Shown: positions 33,046 to 44,961 of the stretch, piece by piece
Numbering within the stretch: position 1 is the first letter of the stretch
Layout: every line of letters begins with the position of its first letter
Assembly (NCBI RefSeq): GCF_019175385.1
Contig: NC_083343.1
Span: 53,900,457-53,964,456 of the forward strand
Source: Lycium barbarum
Lineage: Eukaryota; Streptophyta; Magnoliopsida; Solanales; Solanaceae
Direction of reading: 5' to 3'
DNA length: 64,000 nucleotides
Program-made: the position numbers and the translations under genes
Notes under the pieces: generated by a model
What the model was told of the DNA's origin: nothing
The model's database searches: none
The model's input: only the letters and a program-made list of their open reading frames with translations

Positions 33046-36000
33046 TGTCACGATCCAACCCCGTAGGCCGTGACTAGTGCCCGATCTGGGCACTCAAACG
33101 CATTCCAGTATATAGCAGAAGCCGACAAGGCTTTATTTCAAATTTAGCTAATTTCCAGAAAAATTTCGGCAGAGTCTCCGTTGTTTTACGGACTATCCCA
33201 AATACCCTGCACGCAGAAAATACCAACAAAGGCCACACAGGGCCAACAGAGCAACATTTAAATATATGCGGACCGGCCGCCGCGGCGAATGGGATCGCCC
33301 AAACGCAACATATACACACATCTGTACAGAAAGACCCCAATCCACAAACATATCTACAGACCTCTAAACAGACCGACAGAATCATATGACGGGACAGGGC
33401 CCCGCCGTACCCATGAACGAGAATATACATATATGGAAGTGGCAGACTGTACCAAAAGATGGCTCTGAATAAAAGAGCGCTCCAAATGGCAGAAAAGATA
33501 TCCTAGACGGACGGATCAACAAACCTGTCGTCGGTACCTGCGCGGCATGAAAACGTAGCCCCCGAAGAAAGGGTGTCAGTACGAAATATGTACTGAATAT
33601 GTAAAGCCTGAATTACAGAAACAAAATCATAACTGGTACAGAACGTACAGAAAGTGAGTAGAAAATCCAAAGTATCAAATACATATTTTCAAAACATGCA
33701 GAGTGTGTACCGAAACATATGTCATATCAAATCCGGCCCCTGCTAAGGGACTCGGCAGACAGAGCGTGGCCACCCTCCCGACGCTGGTGCCACAACACAG
33801 AAGAATCAGAATGGGGGCATAACCCCGTCACATAATATATCATATCAGATGGCAATAACAAATCATATCAGAACAAGTGTACATGGCACAGCATACTCCA
33901 CAAACCCATGTACGCGTATACCTGCCCCTCACATCGAGGCACGGCGAACAATGCAAAGGATCACGCTTGACAACATATCCTGGCCCGGGCTCAGTGTGGG
34001 AAACATTGGGGCATCCACGAATAGAGTAGTGAGAAACTAAATGCAGTTAAAATATCATAAATATTTTCAGAGACTCGATGAGGCATATCAATGACAAACC
34101 AATTCAACGAAGTCAGACGGGATCGTAATAAGTGGGTTTCAGATGTCATAACGAACTACAGAAGCATAACCTTTCTGAAGTCGTTCCAAGTGCCAAAACA
34201 ATTTATAAGACTTAAGGAAATATTTAAAATAGTTTATGTTTAGTAGTTAAAAGAGCATTCAGAACATTCCTTTCAAAAACCGTTCGAAAACAGGCCTTAA
34301 GTACAATAAGGGTAAAACCGGGAATAGTGGGCCCACCTCGGGACAAGCAAGGCGGTGGGCTCAAATTACATATTTTAAGATTATGGGGTCACCTACAAAG
34401 GTTCTACGAACGTTCTATAGCTTCCCAAGTGGTTTAGAGAAAGTTTGCATAATTTCCAAGAAAGCACACCAAAAGAGTTCAATCTTACTGAAAGAAAAAG
34501 TGATATTTTCACTTGCGGATTCCGAGGGGCAGAATGTCTTTCGAGGCCCGAATCCGATTCTAATACGCTTAGGCATGCCAAAAGAAGGATCGGGTAGCTT
34601 TACATACCTTTTGAGCTTTTTAAGCCTATCCAAGCTCACTCCCCGTTTCGTCGAAAATCTGCAAATGGTCACATTTACCAATTGTAAGGTATAGATGCTA
34701 CGAATTCAATTCAACTCGTATTTGTCTACCGAAATTTCGGCAGCACTTCCCCTATACATATAGCACCCCCGAGAATTCAACTCGGCTCAAAATCATCAAC
34801 AACAACCCAAACAACAACATCAACAACAACAACAATCACTATAAACGCAATATAACTTATTTAGCCATCTTTTCAATACAATATCATAACCTTCACTTTA
34901 ACCTTAACTTTCAAACTAATCTCAATGATTTCACATTCATTATCAATCTAGATCACCACAACATAGTTTAGAAGCATTTCATATCGTTTCCTCAAATTAT
35001 ACACACGATATACATAATATACAAACTTTCCGCCAAAGTCCTAACTCGTTCAAAACTTCAAATCTTTGGCATACATATTCACAACATGATTCCAACTTCC
35101 AAATCTATCAATGATTATCATAATTTGCAACCTAATAACTTCATTTTCATAATGTCGTAAAATCGTACTAAAGCAACATAAGTTTCTACATTTCATTTCA
35201 AAGCAAACTCATATCATGTTACTTTCATTTACATTGCAAGAATCACAATAACACAACTAACACACTAAATAAACTTAATCCATTTCCATTCCACACACTC
35301 CACACCACACGGCCATATACTTTTTTTATCAACTTCAACTCAATTCATTCAACTTTCATTCCCGACATGCATTTCACTACCACCACAACTAGAATATAAC
35401 ATGAATTCAACACATTATGGCTATACAATATACACATGCACACGGCTACACGTATAAACCACACACCCACTTTGCAAACTTCCATTTCTTCATACAATCA
35501 ACACATTTCTACATACTACAACACAAACAAGACTTCATAATACAATAAAAAGGAATGAATCCTCACCTTTTTCTCTAGTATTCTTCACTTGGACAATTGA
35601 TCAAATTGATGAACCAAGGCCTCTTTCTTCCAAACCAACTACACCAAGTTGAGAAGGGTACTCAATTTAGTAGGAAAACCACAAAAGAAAAATTTTTGGA
35701 GCAATATTTTTGATAGCCAATTTTTCCTTGCCAAAGCCGAAACCCCCCTTTTGGTTTGCTCTTGTTCTTTTGTTTTTTGTTCTTTCTTCAATCTTCTAAA
35801 GGATGAAGATGATATATAATAAGTGTAATATGGTCCCCCTTAGTTAATTTATCGCATGGAAATTACTTTGGGCCATGGGTTTGGGCCATAGTTGGCCGGC
35901 CACCCCATCTCTCTTTGGGCCTCATTTCAATTCTCATTTTGAGCCCAATTGTCTTGTATATCATATTTTGTAATTCCCGAAACTAATTTTCCGAAATTCC

Positions 36001-36149
36001 AAATTTTGCCCTTAGCCCTATTCCACACTTCCACAAAAATATTCTTTCATAAACAACTCATGTGCTAAATATAATCAATTATGACTTTATTTCATACAAG
36101 TCAAGATTATTTCTAATTTTCCAAATGTGCGAAAACACGGGATATAACA
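33046..36149 (-). repeat. TE6 3' LTR
   Basis: TGTCACGATCC...GGATATAACA. Triple stem at 33538-33595, with stem 2 and stem 3 each damaged by one change relative to the other LTR. A TCTCACTACTC-like motif lies near 34020-34045. The frames at 33074-33430 and 34383-34694 recur in the other LTR. Confidence 0.96.
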
Positions 36150-36185
36150 TCCTCCCCCCCTTTAGAAAATTCGTCCTCGAATGTT
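36150..36185 (-). promoter_or_regulatory. TE6 polypurine tract and palindrome
   Basis: Element strand AAAGGGGGGGAGGA at 36150-36163. The palindrome at 36166-36185 has one changed base (AACATTCG now AAAATTCG on the plus strand). The pol stop codon overlaps its first two bases. Confidence 0.85.
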
Positions 36186-39100
36186 AAATTAATCTTATAG
36201 GGTCTGAAAATACTTCGGGGGAGTTTCTGTTTATAGACAGCACATTCGTTATAGAAATGGAATTAAACAAAGATTCGAGATTACCTGTGGGCATAGGGAA
36301 CAAATGAAGATATTTCTTCTTCATCTCCTCTTCGGCCTCCCAGGTCATTTCTTCCCTATTGTTGTTCCGCCACAGCACCTTAACAGAGGCTACATCTTTG
36401 TTCCGGAGCTTCCTTACCTGGCGGTGCAAGATAGCTACGGGCTGCTCCTCATAAGATAACTGCTCCGTCACCTGAATATCATCCGCAGGGAATATTCTGG
36501 AGGGATCACCAATGCATTTGCGGAGCATAGATACATGGAATACCGGATGTACCGCTTCCAAATCTGATGGTAGATCTAACTCATAGGCGACATTTCCGAT
36601 TTTTCTAACAATCTGATAAGGCCCAATATAACGCGGACTGAGCTTACCCTTTCTGCCAAACCGCATCACGCCTTTCATAGGCGATACCTTCAGGAATACC
36701 CAATCGCCTACCTGGAATTCCAACGGTCGACGCCGTTTATCGGCGTATGACTTCTGTCGACTCTGGGCTGCTAACAGTCGCTCTCGGATAAGTTTCACCT
36801 TATCAACGGCCTGCTGGATCATATCTGGGCCAATTAACTCTGTCTCGCCAATATCAAACCAGCCGATAGGTGACCTGCATTTCCTACCATATAAAGCCTC
36901 GTACGGAGCCATCTGGATGCTGGAATGGTAGCTGTTATTATACGCAAATTCAATCAATGGCAAGTGATCCTCCCAGCTACCTCTGAAATCAATAACACAG
37001 GCCCACAACATATCTTTAAGCGTCTGGATAGTGAGCTCGGCCTGTCCGTCACTCTGAGGATGACAAGCCGTGCTCAGACTCACCTGAGTCCCTAATCCTT
37101 CCTGGAAAGATCTCCAGAAGTTTGCCGTGAACTGGGCACCTCTGTCAGTGATAATATATATAGGAACTCCATGAAGTCGTACAATTTCTTTAATATAAAG
37201 CCTGGCATAATCCTCAGCGGAATAAGTAGTTCTGACGGGGAGAAAATGGGCTGATTTTGTCAGCCTATCAACAATAACCCAGATGGAATCATACTTCCGT
37301 GGAGTGCGAGGCAAACCTCTAATGAAGTCCATATTAATGATCTCCCACTTCCACGTCGGAATTTCCATCTCTTGCAACAGTCCACCCGGTTTCTGGTGTT
37401 CGATTTTGACCTGCTGACAATTTGGGCACTGGGCGACGAACTCTGCGATATCCCGTTTCATACCGTCCCACCAATACAGGCACCTGAGATCATGGTACAT
37501 CTTCGTAGACCCAGGATGAACAGAATAGCGAGCATAGTGTGCCTCGCCCATAACCTGCTGCCGAAGCCCTGCAATATCAGGTACACACAACCTGCCTCTG
37601 TATAGTAAGGTCCCGTCCGAAGTAAACTCAAATGGAGTCTTCTCCTTTTCCTGGGCAGTGTCTCTGTACCGAGCTAAAACAGGATCTTCATACTGGTGCT
37701 GCTTAATATCTGCATTAATAGATGATTCAGAAACCCCTCGGACAGAAATCCGCGTACCACCAGAATCGGCGAGACGAACCCCAAGATTAGTCAACTGATG
37801 AATATCACGTACTATCTCTCTCCTGTCTGGCTGTAAATCTGCCAAGCTGCCCATAGATTTCCGGCTAAGCGCATCTGCAACAACATTAGCCTTGCCCGGA
37901 TGATACAGAATATCCACATCATAGTCTTTCAGGAGCTCCAGCCACCTCCGCTGCCGCAAATTAATCTCTTTCTGCTTGAAAATATACTGGAGACTCTTAT
38001 GATCTGTATAGATATCAACATGAATGCCATATAAATAATGTCTCCATATCTTCAGGGCATGGATCACCGCTGCAAGCTCCAGATCGTGAGTAGGATAATT
38101 CTTTTCATGCTTTTTCAATTGCCGAGAAGCATAAGCTATAACTCTGCCGTGCTGCATCAATACACAGCCCAATCCCACGCCAGAAGCGTCACAATAAATA
38201 ACATATCCATCGGGTCCCTCTGGAAGAGTCAGAACTGGAGCTGAACTCAACTTCTCTTTCAGCAACTGGAAGCTTCGTTCACATGCATCGATCCACTGGA
38301 ACTTAGCTCCCTTCTGAGTTAGCCTTGTCAAAGGCGCTGAAATCAAAGCAAACCTTTCCACAAATCACCTGTAATAGCCTGCTAACCCCAGAAAACTCCG
38401 TACCTCCGTGGGCGTCGTGGGTCTGGGCCAATTCTTCACGGCCTCAATCTTCTGTGTATCCACCCGGACACCATCAGCTGCAATAATATGCCCCAGGAAT
38501 GCCACTGAAGCCAGCCAGAATTCACATTTAGAAAATTTTGCATATAATTTCTGATGCCGAAGTACCCCTAATACCGCTCTCAAATGATATGCGTGCTCTG
38601 CCTCGGACCGAGAATAAACCAGAATATCATCGATAAATACAATTACGAACATATCCAAGAATGGCCTGAATACCCGGTTCATCAGATCCATGAATACCGC
38701 AGGAGCATTAGTTAACCCAAAAGACATAACTCTGAATTCATAATGCCCATATCGGGTCCGGAATGCTGTCTTAGGAATATCGGCCTCTTGTACCCGCACC
38801 TGGTGATAGCCTGACCGAAGATCTATCTTCGAAAAATATTTGGCGCCCTGCAACTGATCAAACAAATCATCAATTCTGGGGAGGGGGTATTTATTCTTTA
38901 TGGTTACCTTATTCAACTGTCGGTAATCAATACACATACGCAACGACCCGTCCTTCTTACGCACGAATAATACCGGGGCTCCCCAAGGCGAAGTACTGGG
39001 TCTGATAAAGCCCTTTTCTAATAGATCCTTCAGCTGCTCCTTCAATTCCTTTAGTTTTGCAGGTGCCATTCTATACGGGAGAATAGATATAGGCTGAGTA

Positions 39101-39570
39101 TCCGGCAATAAATCAATAGTAAAATCTATCTCCCGCTCTGGAGGAAGACCTGGAAGCTCATCTGGGAATACATCCGGGAACTCACTACCCACTGGAACTG
39201 ACTGAAGAGTCGGCGTTTCTGCTTTCAAGTCTTGCACACGAACCAGATGATAAATATACCCCTTTCTGATCATCTTCCTCGCCTTAAGGTATGAAATAAA
39301 CTTACCTTTCGGCGATGCAGTATTACCGGCCCATTCTATAACTGGCTCCCCAGGAAACTGGAAACGAACTACCTTATTTTGGCAGTCAACATTGGCATAA
39401 CAGGAAGCCAGCCAGTCCATACCCATAATAACATCGAACTCGATCATATCTAACTCCACCAGATCTGCCTTAGTATCTCGGCCGCATATAATTACAGAAC
39501 AGTCTTTATATACCTGTTTCGCTACAATAAAGTCCCCGATCGGTGTAGCTATCTCAAATGGCTCTATAGG
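36184..39570 (-). pseudogene. pol: TE6 pol: protease end, RT, RNase H, integrase, chromodomain (one internal stop)
   Basis: Same frame as gag. Numbered from the gag start: RT with FIDDILVYS near residue 834; RNase H with CDASGVG near 981, [20 protein letters not shown] and NVVADALSR; integrase zinc region (H..H, CPNC); catalytic VDRL, TDRG and QAEL with exact D-X35-E spacing for the last two; GPY/F ([10 protein letters not shown]); and a C-terminal chromodomain ([20 protein letters not shown]). A TGA at 38365-38367 interrupts RT/RNase H right after FLGLAGYYR. In relatives this codon is Arg (CGA), so it is a single transition. Together with the TAG at the end of the gag frame, these are the only two breaks in 1651 codons. 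The products would copy and integrate the element; the chromodomain would favour heterochromatin. Confidence 0.95.
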
Positions 39571-41139
39571 CTAGGACGTTATACCAATTTTACTAGCAAC
39601 AAGAGGCGAAATATACGACAAAGTTGAACCAGGATCAATAAATGCATACACAGACCGGGAGAAGACCAATAATGTACCTGTAACGACATTAGGCGATGCC
39701 TCCTGGTCCTGGCGGCTGGCCAAAGCATAAATGCGGTTTGAAGGACCGCTAGTACCAGAAGCTCCACCACGACCTCTGCCGCGACCCGCCGGTGCTGATG
39801 TACCTGGCCCTGTAGGGCGCATAGCCACTGATGAAGATGATGACCCGACGGCTGATCCGGTTTGCTGCGCTGTACCACCCGAACTACCCTTATACGGGCA
39901 ATCTCTCACAGAATGGCCCTGACGGCCACAAGAAAAACATGCACCGGTGGCTCTGTAGCACTCCCCAGGATGGTATCTGCCACAATAAGAACACTGAGGC
40001 CTAGGTGGCCTCGTCTGACCAGAACCCCTATCCGTCCGCGAACCTGAAGCCCTGGAGCTCTGACCTGCTCCTAAATAACCCGGGCTATCAAATCTGTGAC
40101 CTGTAGGCTGTGGAGGTGCGCTCTGTGCCGGCTGGGATGGATATCTGCTAGGCTGCTGCGGCTGCTGAGGCTGTCTGCCCCGAAACGCTCCAGAATACCC
40201 GGACGATCTGGCCCTCTTGGGCTGTCTCCGATCCTGACTCCTATCGGGCTGATGACCCCTGTGCCGGTCCTCCATGCCCTGGGCGTGCGCCTGAATACAG
40301 GCAATATCCATATCGGGCTGAGCGGCCAATACCAAACAACTGTCGACAAAATACCGGTCCAACCCCATAATATACCTGTGCATCCTGTCAGCCATAGTAG
40401 CTACCATAGCAGGTGCATATCGGGCCAATGAGTCGAACTCCATACTGTTCTCTCGAACACTGCGGCCCCTCTGTCTCAGCAATAAGAATCTGTCAGCCTT
40501 GGCCCGCCGTAACTCCGGAGGCAGAAAATGGCTAAGAAAAGCCTGAGAAAAATCATCCCAAACTGCTGGGGGAGCGCCGTCGCCTCTGGATAACGCCCAT
40601 GACTCGTACCAATTTGCCGCTACACCATACAACCGGTACGAAGCCAATGTGACTGACTCTGTCGCGGAAGAATTAATCAAATGTAAGGTGCGCCACATCT
40701 TCCTGATAAACTCCTCAGGATCCTCCTCGGGCTTTATCCCGAAGAACTCTGGAGGGCCACAAGTCAAGAACTCACGAGTTCTCGAACTGTCACGCCTATA
40801 TGCTCGGTCACCTCCCAATCCGTGCCCCTGAACCTGTCCTGCCACAAGTCTGGTCAATAGCTGGACTGCCTCTCTCATAGTCTGATCCTCAGTCCCTGGC
40901 CGTGGAGCTGGAGGCTCAGGTACTGGAATCTTGGGAGCTGGCGGTGGAGCCGCCCCTCGACCTGCAGCTGCTGCTGCTCCAATCTCCTCTACATGTGGCG
41001 GTGTGGAAGAGCCCTCTGCCGGGGGCAAAATATCAGGAGCAATATGTGCATGGGCCCTGGTAACCCTCTGGGCCCGACTAGTCTCTCCCACAGCTGCTGC
41101 CTTGGCCTTTTGGGCCGCTGCCGCCTTTTTTGGAGGCAT
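39571..41139 (-). CDS. gag: TE6 gag plus start of protease (522 aa)
   Basis: Intact frame from MPPKKAAAAQKAKAAA at 41139; the start agrees with TE2, TE3 and TE8 gags. An Ala/Pro-rich N-terminus (1-90) is followed by the capsid domain (PPEFFGIKPEEDPEEFIRKM near 130, LASYRLYGVAANWYESW near 165, FDSLARYAPAMVATMADRMH near 230), an RQPQQP-rich linker and a short knuckle CSYCGRYHPGEC near 382. The canonical knuckle CFSCGRQGHSVRDC is near 400. An RGRGRGG tail and then protease with the active-site motif FIDPGST near 500 follow. The frame ends at a TAG (39571-39573) about 20 residues after that motif, inside protease, and pol continues in the same frame. That position argues for a mutation rather than programmed readthrough. 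Confidence 0.94.
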   Translation of the reverse strand: MPPKKAAAAQKAKAAAVGETSRAQRVTRAHAHIAPDILPPAEGSSTPPHVEEIGAAAAAGRGAAPPPAPKIPVPEPPAPRPGTEDQTMREAVQLLTRLVAGQVQGHGLGGDRAYRRDSSRTREFLTCGPPEFFGIKPEEDPEEFIRKMWRTLHLINSSATESVTLASYRLYGVAANWYESWALSRGDGAPPAVWDDFSQAFLSHFLPPELRRAKADRFLLLRQRGRSVRENSMEFDSLARYAPAMVATMADRMHRYIMGLDRYFVDSCLVLAAQPDMDIACIQAHAQGMEDRHRGHQPDRSQDRRQPKRARSSGYSGAFRGRQPQQPQQPSRYPSQPAQSAPPQPTGHRFDSPGYLGAGQSSRASGSRTDRGSGQTRPPRPQCSYCGRYHPGECYRATGACFSCGRQGHSVRDCPYKGSSGGTAQQTGSAVGSSSSSVAMRPTGPGTSAPAGRGRGRGGASGTSGPSNRIYALASRQDQEASPNVVTGTLLVFSRSVYAFIDPGSTLSYISPLVASKIGITS

Positions 41140-41245
41140 AACTGCAAATGTAACAATTCGTTAGGGAGGAATCATCCTGATAACACAGCTCTATCGCACG
41201 ATCTAAGACAGAAAGAAGGGTAGTATCCTAAATGCCCTGTAGCCT

Positions 41246-41285
41246 CCTGTTTATAGGTGTGGTGCACAACACACCGATAAACAAG
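41246..41285 (-). promoter_or_regulatory. TE6 leader hairpin with palindromic loop (GTGCAC)
   Basis: Element strand: outer stem CTTGTTTAT/ATAAACAGG, perfect inner stem GGTGTG/CACACC, 8-nt loop TT-GTGCAC (hexamer 41262-41267). The conserved CTCTATCGCACGAT motif follows toward gag (about 41189-41202). Confidence 0.72.
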
Positions 41286-41326
41286 ACTCTACTAGACACG
41301 GTCTGTAGACATTCCGAGGACGAACC

Positions 41327-41338
41327 GCTCTCATACCA
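41327..41338 (-). other. TE6 primer-binding site (one mismatch)
   Basis: The minus strand reads TGGTATGAGAGC against the usual TGGTATCAGAGC, four bases from the LTR at 41343. Confidence 0.88.
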
Positions 41339-41342
41339 CTTT

Positions 41343-44300
41343 TGTCACGACCCAACCCCGTAGGCCGTGACTAGTGCCCGATATGGGCACTCAAACGCAT
41401 TCCAGTATATAGCAGAAGCCGACAAGGCTTTATCTCAAATTTAGCTAATTTCCAGAAAAATTTCGGCAGAGTCTCCTTTGTTTTACGGACTATCCCAAAT
41501 ACCCTGCACGCAGAAAAGACCAACAAAGGCCACACAGGGCCAACAGAGCAACATTTAAATATATGCGGACCGGCCGCGGCGGCGAATGGGATCGCCCAAA
41601 CACAACATATACACACATTTGTACAGAAAGACCCTAACCCACAAACATATCTACAGACCTCTAAACAGACCGACAGAATCATATGACGGGACAGGGCCCC
41701 GCCGTACCCATGAATGAGAATATACATATATAGAAGTGGCAGACTGTACCAAAAGATGGCTCTGAATAAAAAAACGCTCCAAATGGCAGAAAAGATATCC
41801 TAGACGGACGGATCAGCAAACCTGTCGTCGGTACCTGCGCGGCATGAAAACGCAGCCCCCGAAGAAAGGGGGTCAGTACGAAATATGTACTGAATATGTA
41901 AAGCCTGAATTACAGAAACAAAATCATAACTGGTACAGAACGTATAGAAAGTGAGCAGAAAATCCAAAGTATCAAATACATATTTTCAAAACATGCAGAG
42001 TGTGTACCGAAACATATGTCATATCAAATCCGGCCCCTTCCAAGGGACTCGGCAGACAGAGCGTGGCCACCCTCCCGACGCTGGTGCTACAACACAGAAG
42101 AATCCGAATGGGGGCATAACCCCGTCAAATAATATATCATATCAGATGGCCATAGCAAATCATATCAGAATAAGCGTACATGGCACAGCATACTCCACAA
42201 ACCCATGTACGCGTATACCTGCCCCTCACATCGAGGCACGGCGAACAATGCAAAGGATCACGCTTGACAACATATCCTGGCCCGGGCTCAGTGTGGGAAA
42301 CATTGGGGCATCCACGAATAGAGTAGTGAGAAACTAAATGCAGTTAAAATATCATAAATATTTTCAGAGACTCGATGAGGCATATCAATGACAAACCAAT
42401 TCAACGAAGTCAGACGGGATCGTAATAAGTGGGTTTCAGATGTCATAACGAACTACAGAAGCATAACCTTTCTGAAGTCGTTCCAAGTGCCAAAACAATT
42501 TATAAGACTTAAGGAAATATTTAAAATAGTTTATGTTTAGAAGTTAAAAGAGCATTCAGAACATTCCTTTCAAAAACCGTTCGAAAACAGGCCTTAAGTA
42601 CAATAAGGGTAAAACCGGGAATAGTGGGCCCACCTCGGGACAAGCAAGGCGGTGGGCTCAAATTACATATTTTAAGATTATGGGGTCACCTACAAAGGTT
42701 CTACGAACGTTCTATAGCTTCCCAAGTGGTTTAGAGAAAGTTTGCATAATTTCCAAGAAAGCACACCAAAAGAGTTCAATCTTACTGAAAGAAAAAGTGA
42801 TATTTTCACTTGCGGATTCCGAGGGGCAGAAAGTCTTTCGAGGCCCGAATCCGATTCTAATACGCTTAGGCATGCCAAAAGAAGGATCGGGTAGCTTTAC
42901 ATACCTTTTGAGCTTTTTAAGCCTATCCAAGCTCACTCCCCGTTTCGTCGAAAATCTGGAAATGGTCACATTTACCAAGTGTAAGGTATAGATGCTACGA
43001 ATTCAATTCAACTCGTATTTGTCTACCGAAATTTCGGCAGCACTTCCCCTATACATATAGATCCCCCGAGAATTCAACTCGGCTCAAAATCATCAACAAC
43101 AACCCAAACAACAACATCAACAACAACAACAATCACTATAAACGCAATATAACTTATTTAGCCATCTTTTCAATACAATATCATAACCTTCACTTTAACT
43201 TAACTTTCAAACTAATATCAATGATTTCACATTCATTATCAATCTAGATCACCACAACATAGTTTAGAAGCATTTCATATCGTTTCCTCAAATTATACAC
43301 ACGATATACATAATATACAAACTTTCAGCCAAAGTCCTTACTCGTTCAAAACTTCTAATCTTTGACATACATATTCACAACATGATTCCAACTTCCAAAT
43401 CTATCAATGATCATCATAATTTGCAACCTAATAACTTCATTTTCATAATGTCGTAAAATCGTACTAAAGCAACATAAGTTTCTACATTTCATTTCAAAGC
43501 AAACTCATATCATGTTACTTTCATTTACATTGCAAGAATCACAATAACACAACTAACACACTAAATAAACTTAATCCATTTCCATTGCACACACTCCACA
43601 CCACACGGCCATATACTCTTTTTATCAACTTCAACTCAATTCATTCAACTTTCATTCCCGACATGCATTTCACTACCACCACAACTAGAATATAACATGA
43701 ATTCAACACATTATGGCTATACAATATACACATGCACACGGCTACACATATATACCACACACCCACTTTGCAAACTTCCATTTCTTCATACAATCAACAC
43801 ATTTCTACATACTACAACACAAACAGGACTTCATAATACAATAAAAAGGAATGAATCCTCACCTTTTTCTCTAGTATTCTTCACTTGGACAATTGATCAA
43901 ATTGATGAACCAAGGCCTCTTTCTTCCAAAACAACTACACCAAGTTGAGAAGGGTACTCAATTTAGTAGGAAAACCACAAAAGAAAAATTTTTGGAGCAA
44001 TATTTTTGATAGCCAATTTTTCCTTGCCAAAGCAGAAACCCCCCTTTTGTTTTGCTCTTGTTCTTTTGTTTTTTGTTCTTTCTTCAATCTTCTAAAGGAT
44101 GAAGATGATATATAATAAGTATAATATGGTCCCCCTTAGTTAATTTATCACATGGAAATTACTTTAGGCCATGGGTTTGGGCCATAGTTGGTCGGCCACC
44201 CCATCTCTCTTTGGGCCTCATTTCAATTCTCATTTTGAGCCCAATTGGCTCGTATATCATATTTTGTAATTCCCGAAACTAATTTTCCGAAATTCCAAAT

Positions 44301-44445
44301 TTTGCCCTTAGCCCTATTCCACACTTCCACAAAAATATTCTTTCATAAACAACTCATGTGCTAAATATAATCAATTATGACTTTATTTCATACAAGTCAA
44401 GATTATTTCTAATTTTCCAAATGTGCGAAAACACGGGATATAACA
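41343..44445 (-). repeat. TE6 5' LTR
   Basis: Begins TGTCACGACCC and ends ..GGATATAACA. Triple stem 41835-41892, complete in this copy: CAGTAC/GTACTG, CCCCC/GGGGG and CTGCG/CGCAG. The promoter-like TCTCACTACTC motif lies near 42315-42340. Confidence 0.96.
41835..41892 (-). promoter_or_regulatory. Triple stem-loop in TE6 5' LTR
   Basis: Stem 3 41835-41855, stem 2 41856-41872, stem 1 41874-41892, all fully paired. About 490-550 nt from the LTR end. Confidence 0.65.
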
Positions 44446-44450
44446 TAACT

Positions 44451-44863
44451 CCTCTAAAACAACGCATCCCATTTATTGTCTATTTACGATATTTCCTTTC
44501 CACACTTCTTCCTCTTAGGTGCACCTAACTAAATGACCTGATTTTGAACAATTCTGAAAGAGTCTCCTTTACAATTATTACTATTCAAAATCTGCACGCA
44601 GCAAATACCAACAATGCCTCACAGGGCATACATATGTATACGACATATCCCAGCCACCCAGGGCTCCCAATTTCAGGTAAAAGAACAAAAATATCAGAAC
44701 TTACCTCTGTGACTTCCCATATCATCACTCACCTTCTCCCATCGATACTGGGCGTCTGCTGAAATAAAAGGTTAGTATAAGGAATCTCATTTTCTATGAC
44801 TTGGTTCTATCGCACGATCTAAGACAGAAAGAAGGTCAATGATCCCTAGATGCCCTGCAGCCT
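44451..44863 (-). other. TE5 interior resumed after TE6
   Basis: Non-coding. Matches TE1 5230-5640 in patches (GCACGCAG-AAATACCAACAATGCCTCACAGGGC at both places) and carries the TTCTATCGCACGATCT motif near 44805-44820. Confidence 0.65.
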
Positions 44864-44903
44864 CCTGTTTATAAGTGTGGTCGGCTTCACACCCATAAAC
44901 GGG
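44864..44903 (-). promoter_or_regulatory. TE5 leader hairpin, loop not palindromic
   Basis: Element strand: outer stem CCCGTTTAT/ATAAACAGG (one mismatch), inner stem GGTGTG/CACACT, 8-nt loop AA-GCCGAC. The hexamer is one base away from being self-complementary. It is the only leader here without a palindromic loop. Confidence 0.55.
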
Positions 44904-44946
44904 ACTCTACCGGACACGACTTTGCAGACAACCCCTAGGACGAACT

Positions 44947-44958
44947 GCTCTGATACCA
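44947..44958 (-). other. TE5 primer-binding site
   Basis: The minus strand reads TGGTATCAGAGC; the LTR starts at 44962. Confidence 0.92.
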
Positions 44959-44961
44959 ATT

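Larger units (their letters stand above)
33046..44445 (-). mobile_element. TE6: nearly intact autonomous Tekay/Del-like chromovirus, target duplication TAACT
   Basis: 11.4 kb, LTRs 33046-36149 (3104 bp) and 41343-44445 (3103 bp), flanked by TAACT at 33041-33045 and 44446-44450. On the minus strand: primer site, leader hairpin, one gag-pol frame from 41139 to 36184 with two in-frame stops, palindrome and polypurine tract. LTR divergence looks like 1-2%. It is the youngest layer of the TE4 > TE5 > TE6 stack and the only element here with all domains in order. It is a plausible model of the protein donor for the defective elements, although its LTR family differs from theirs. Confidence 0.96.

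Noticed and set aside
39571..39573. Programmed readthrough stop between gag and pol of TE6
   Set aside because: The stop lies about 20 residues after the protease active site, inside a domain, and relatives have a sense codon there.
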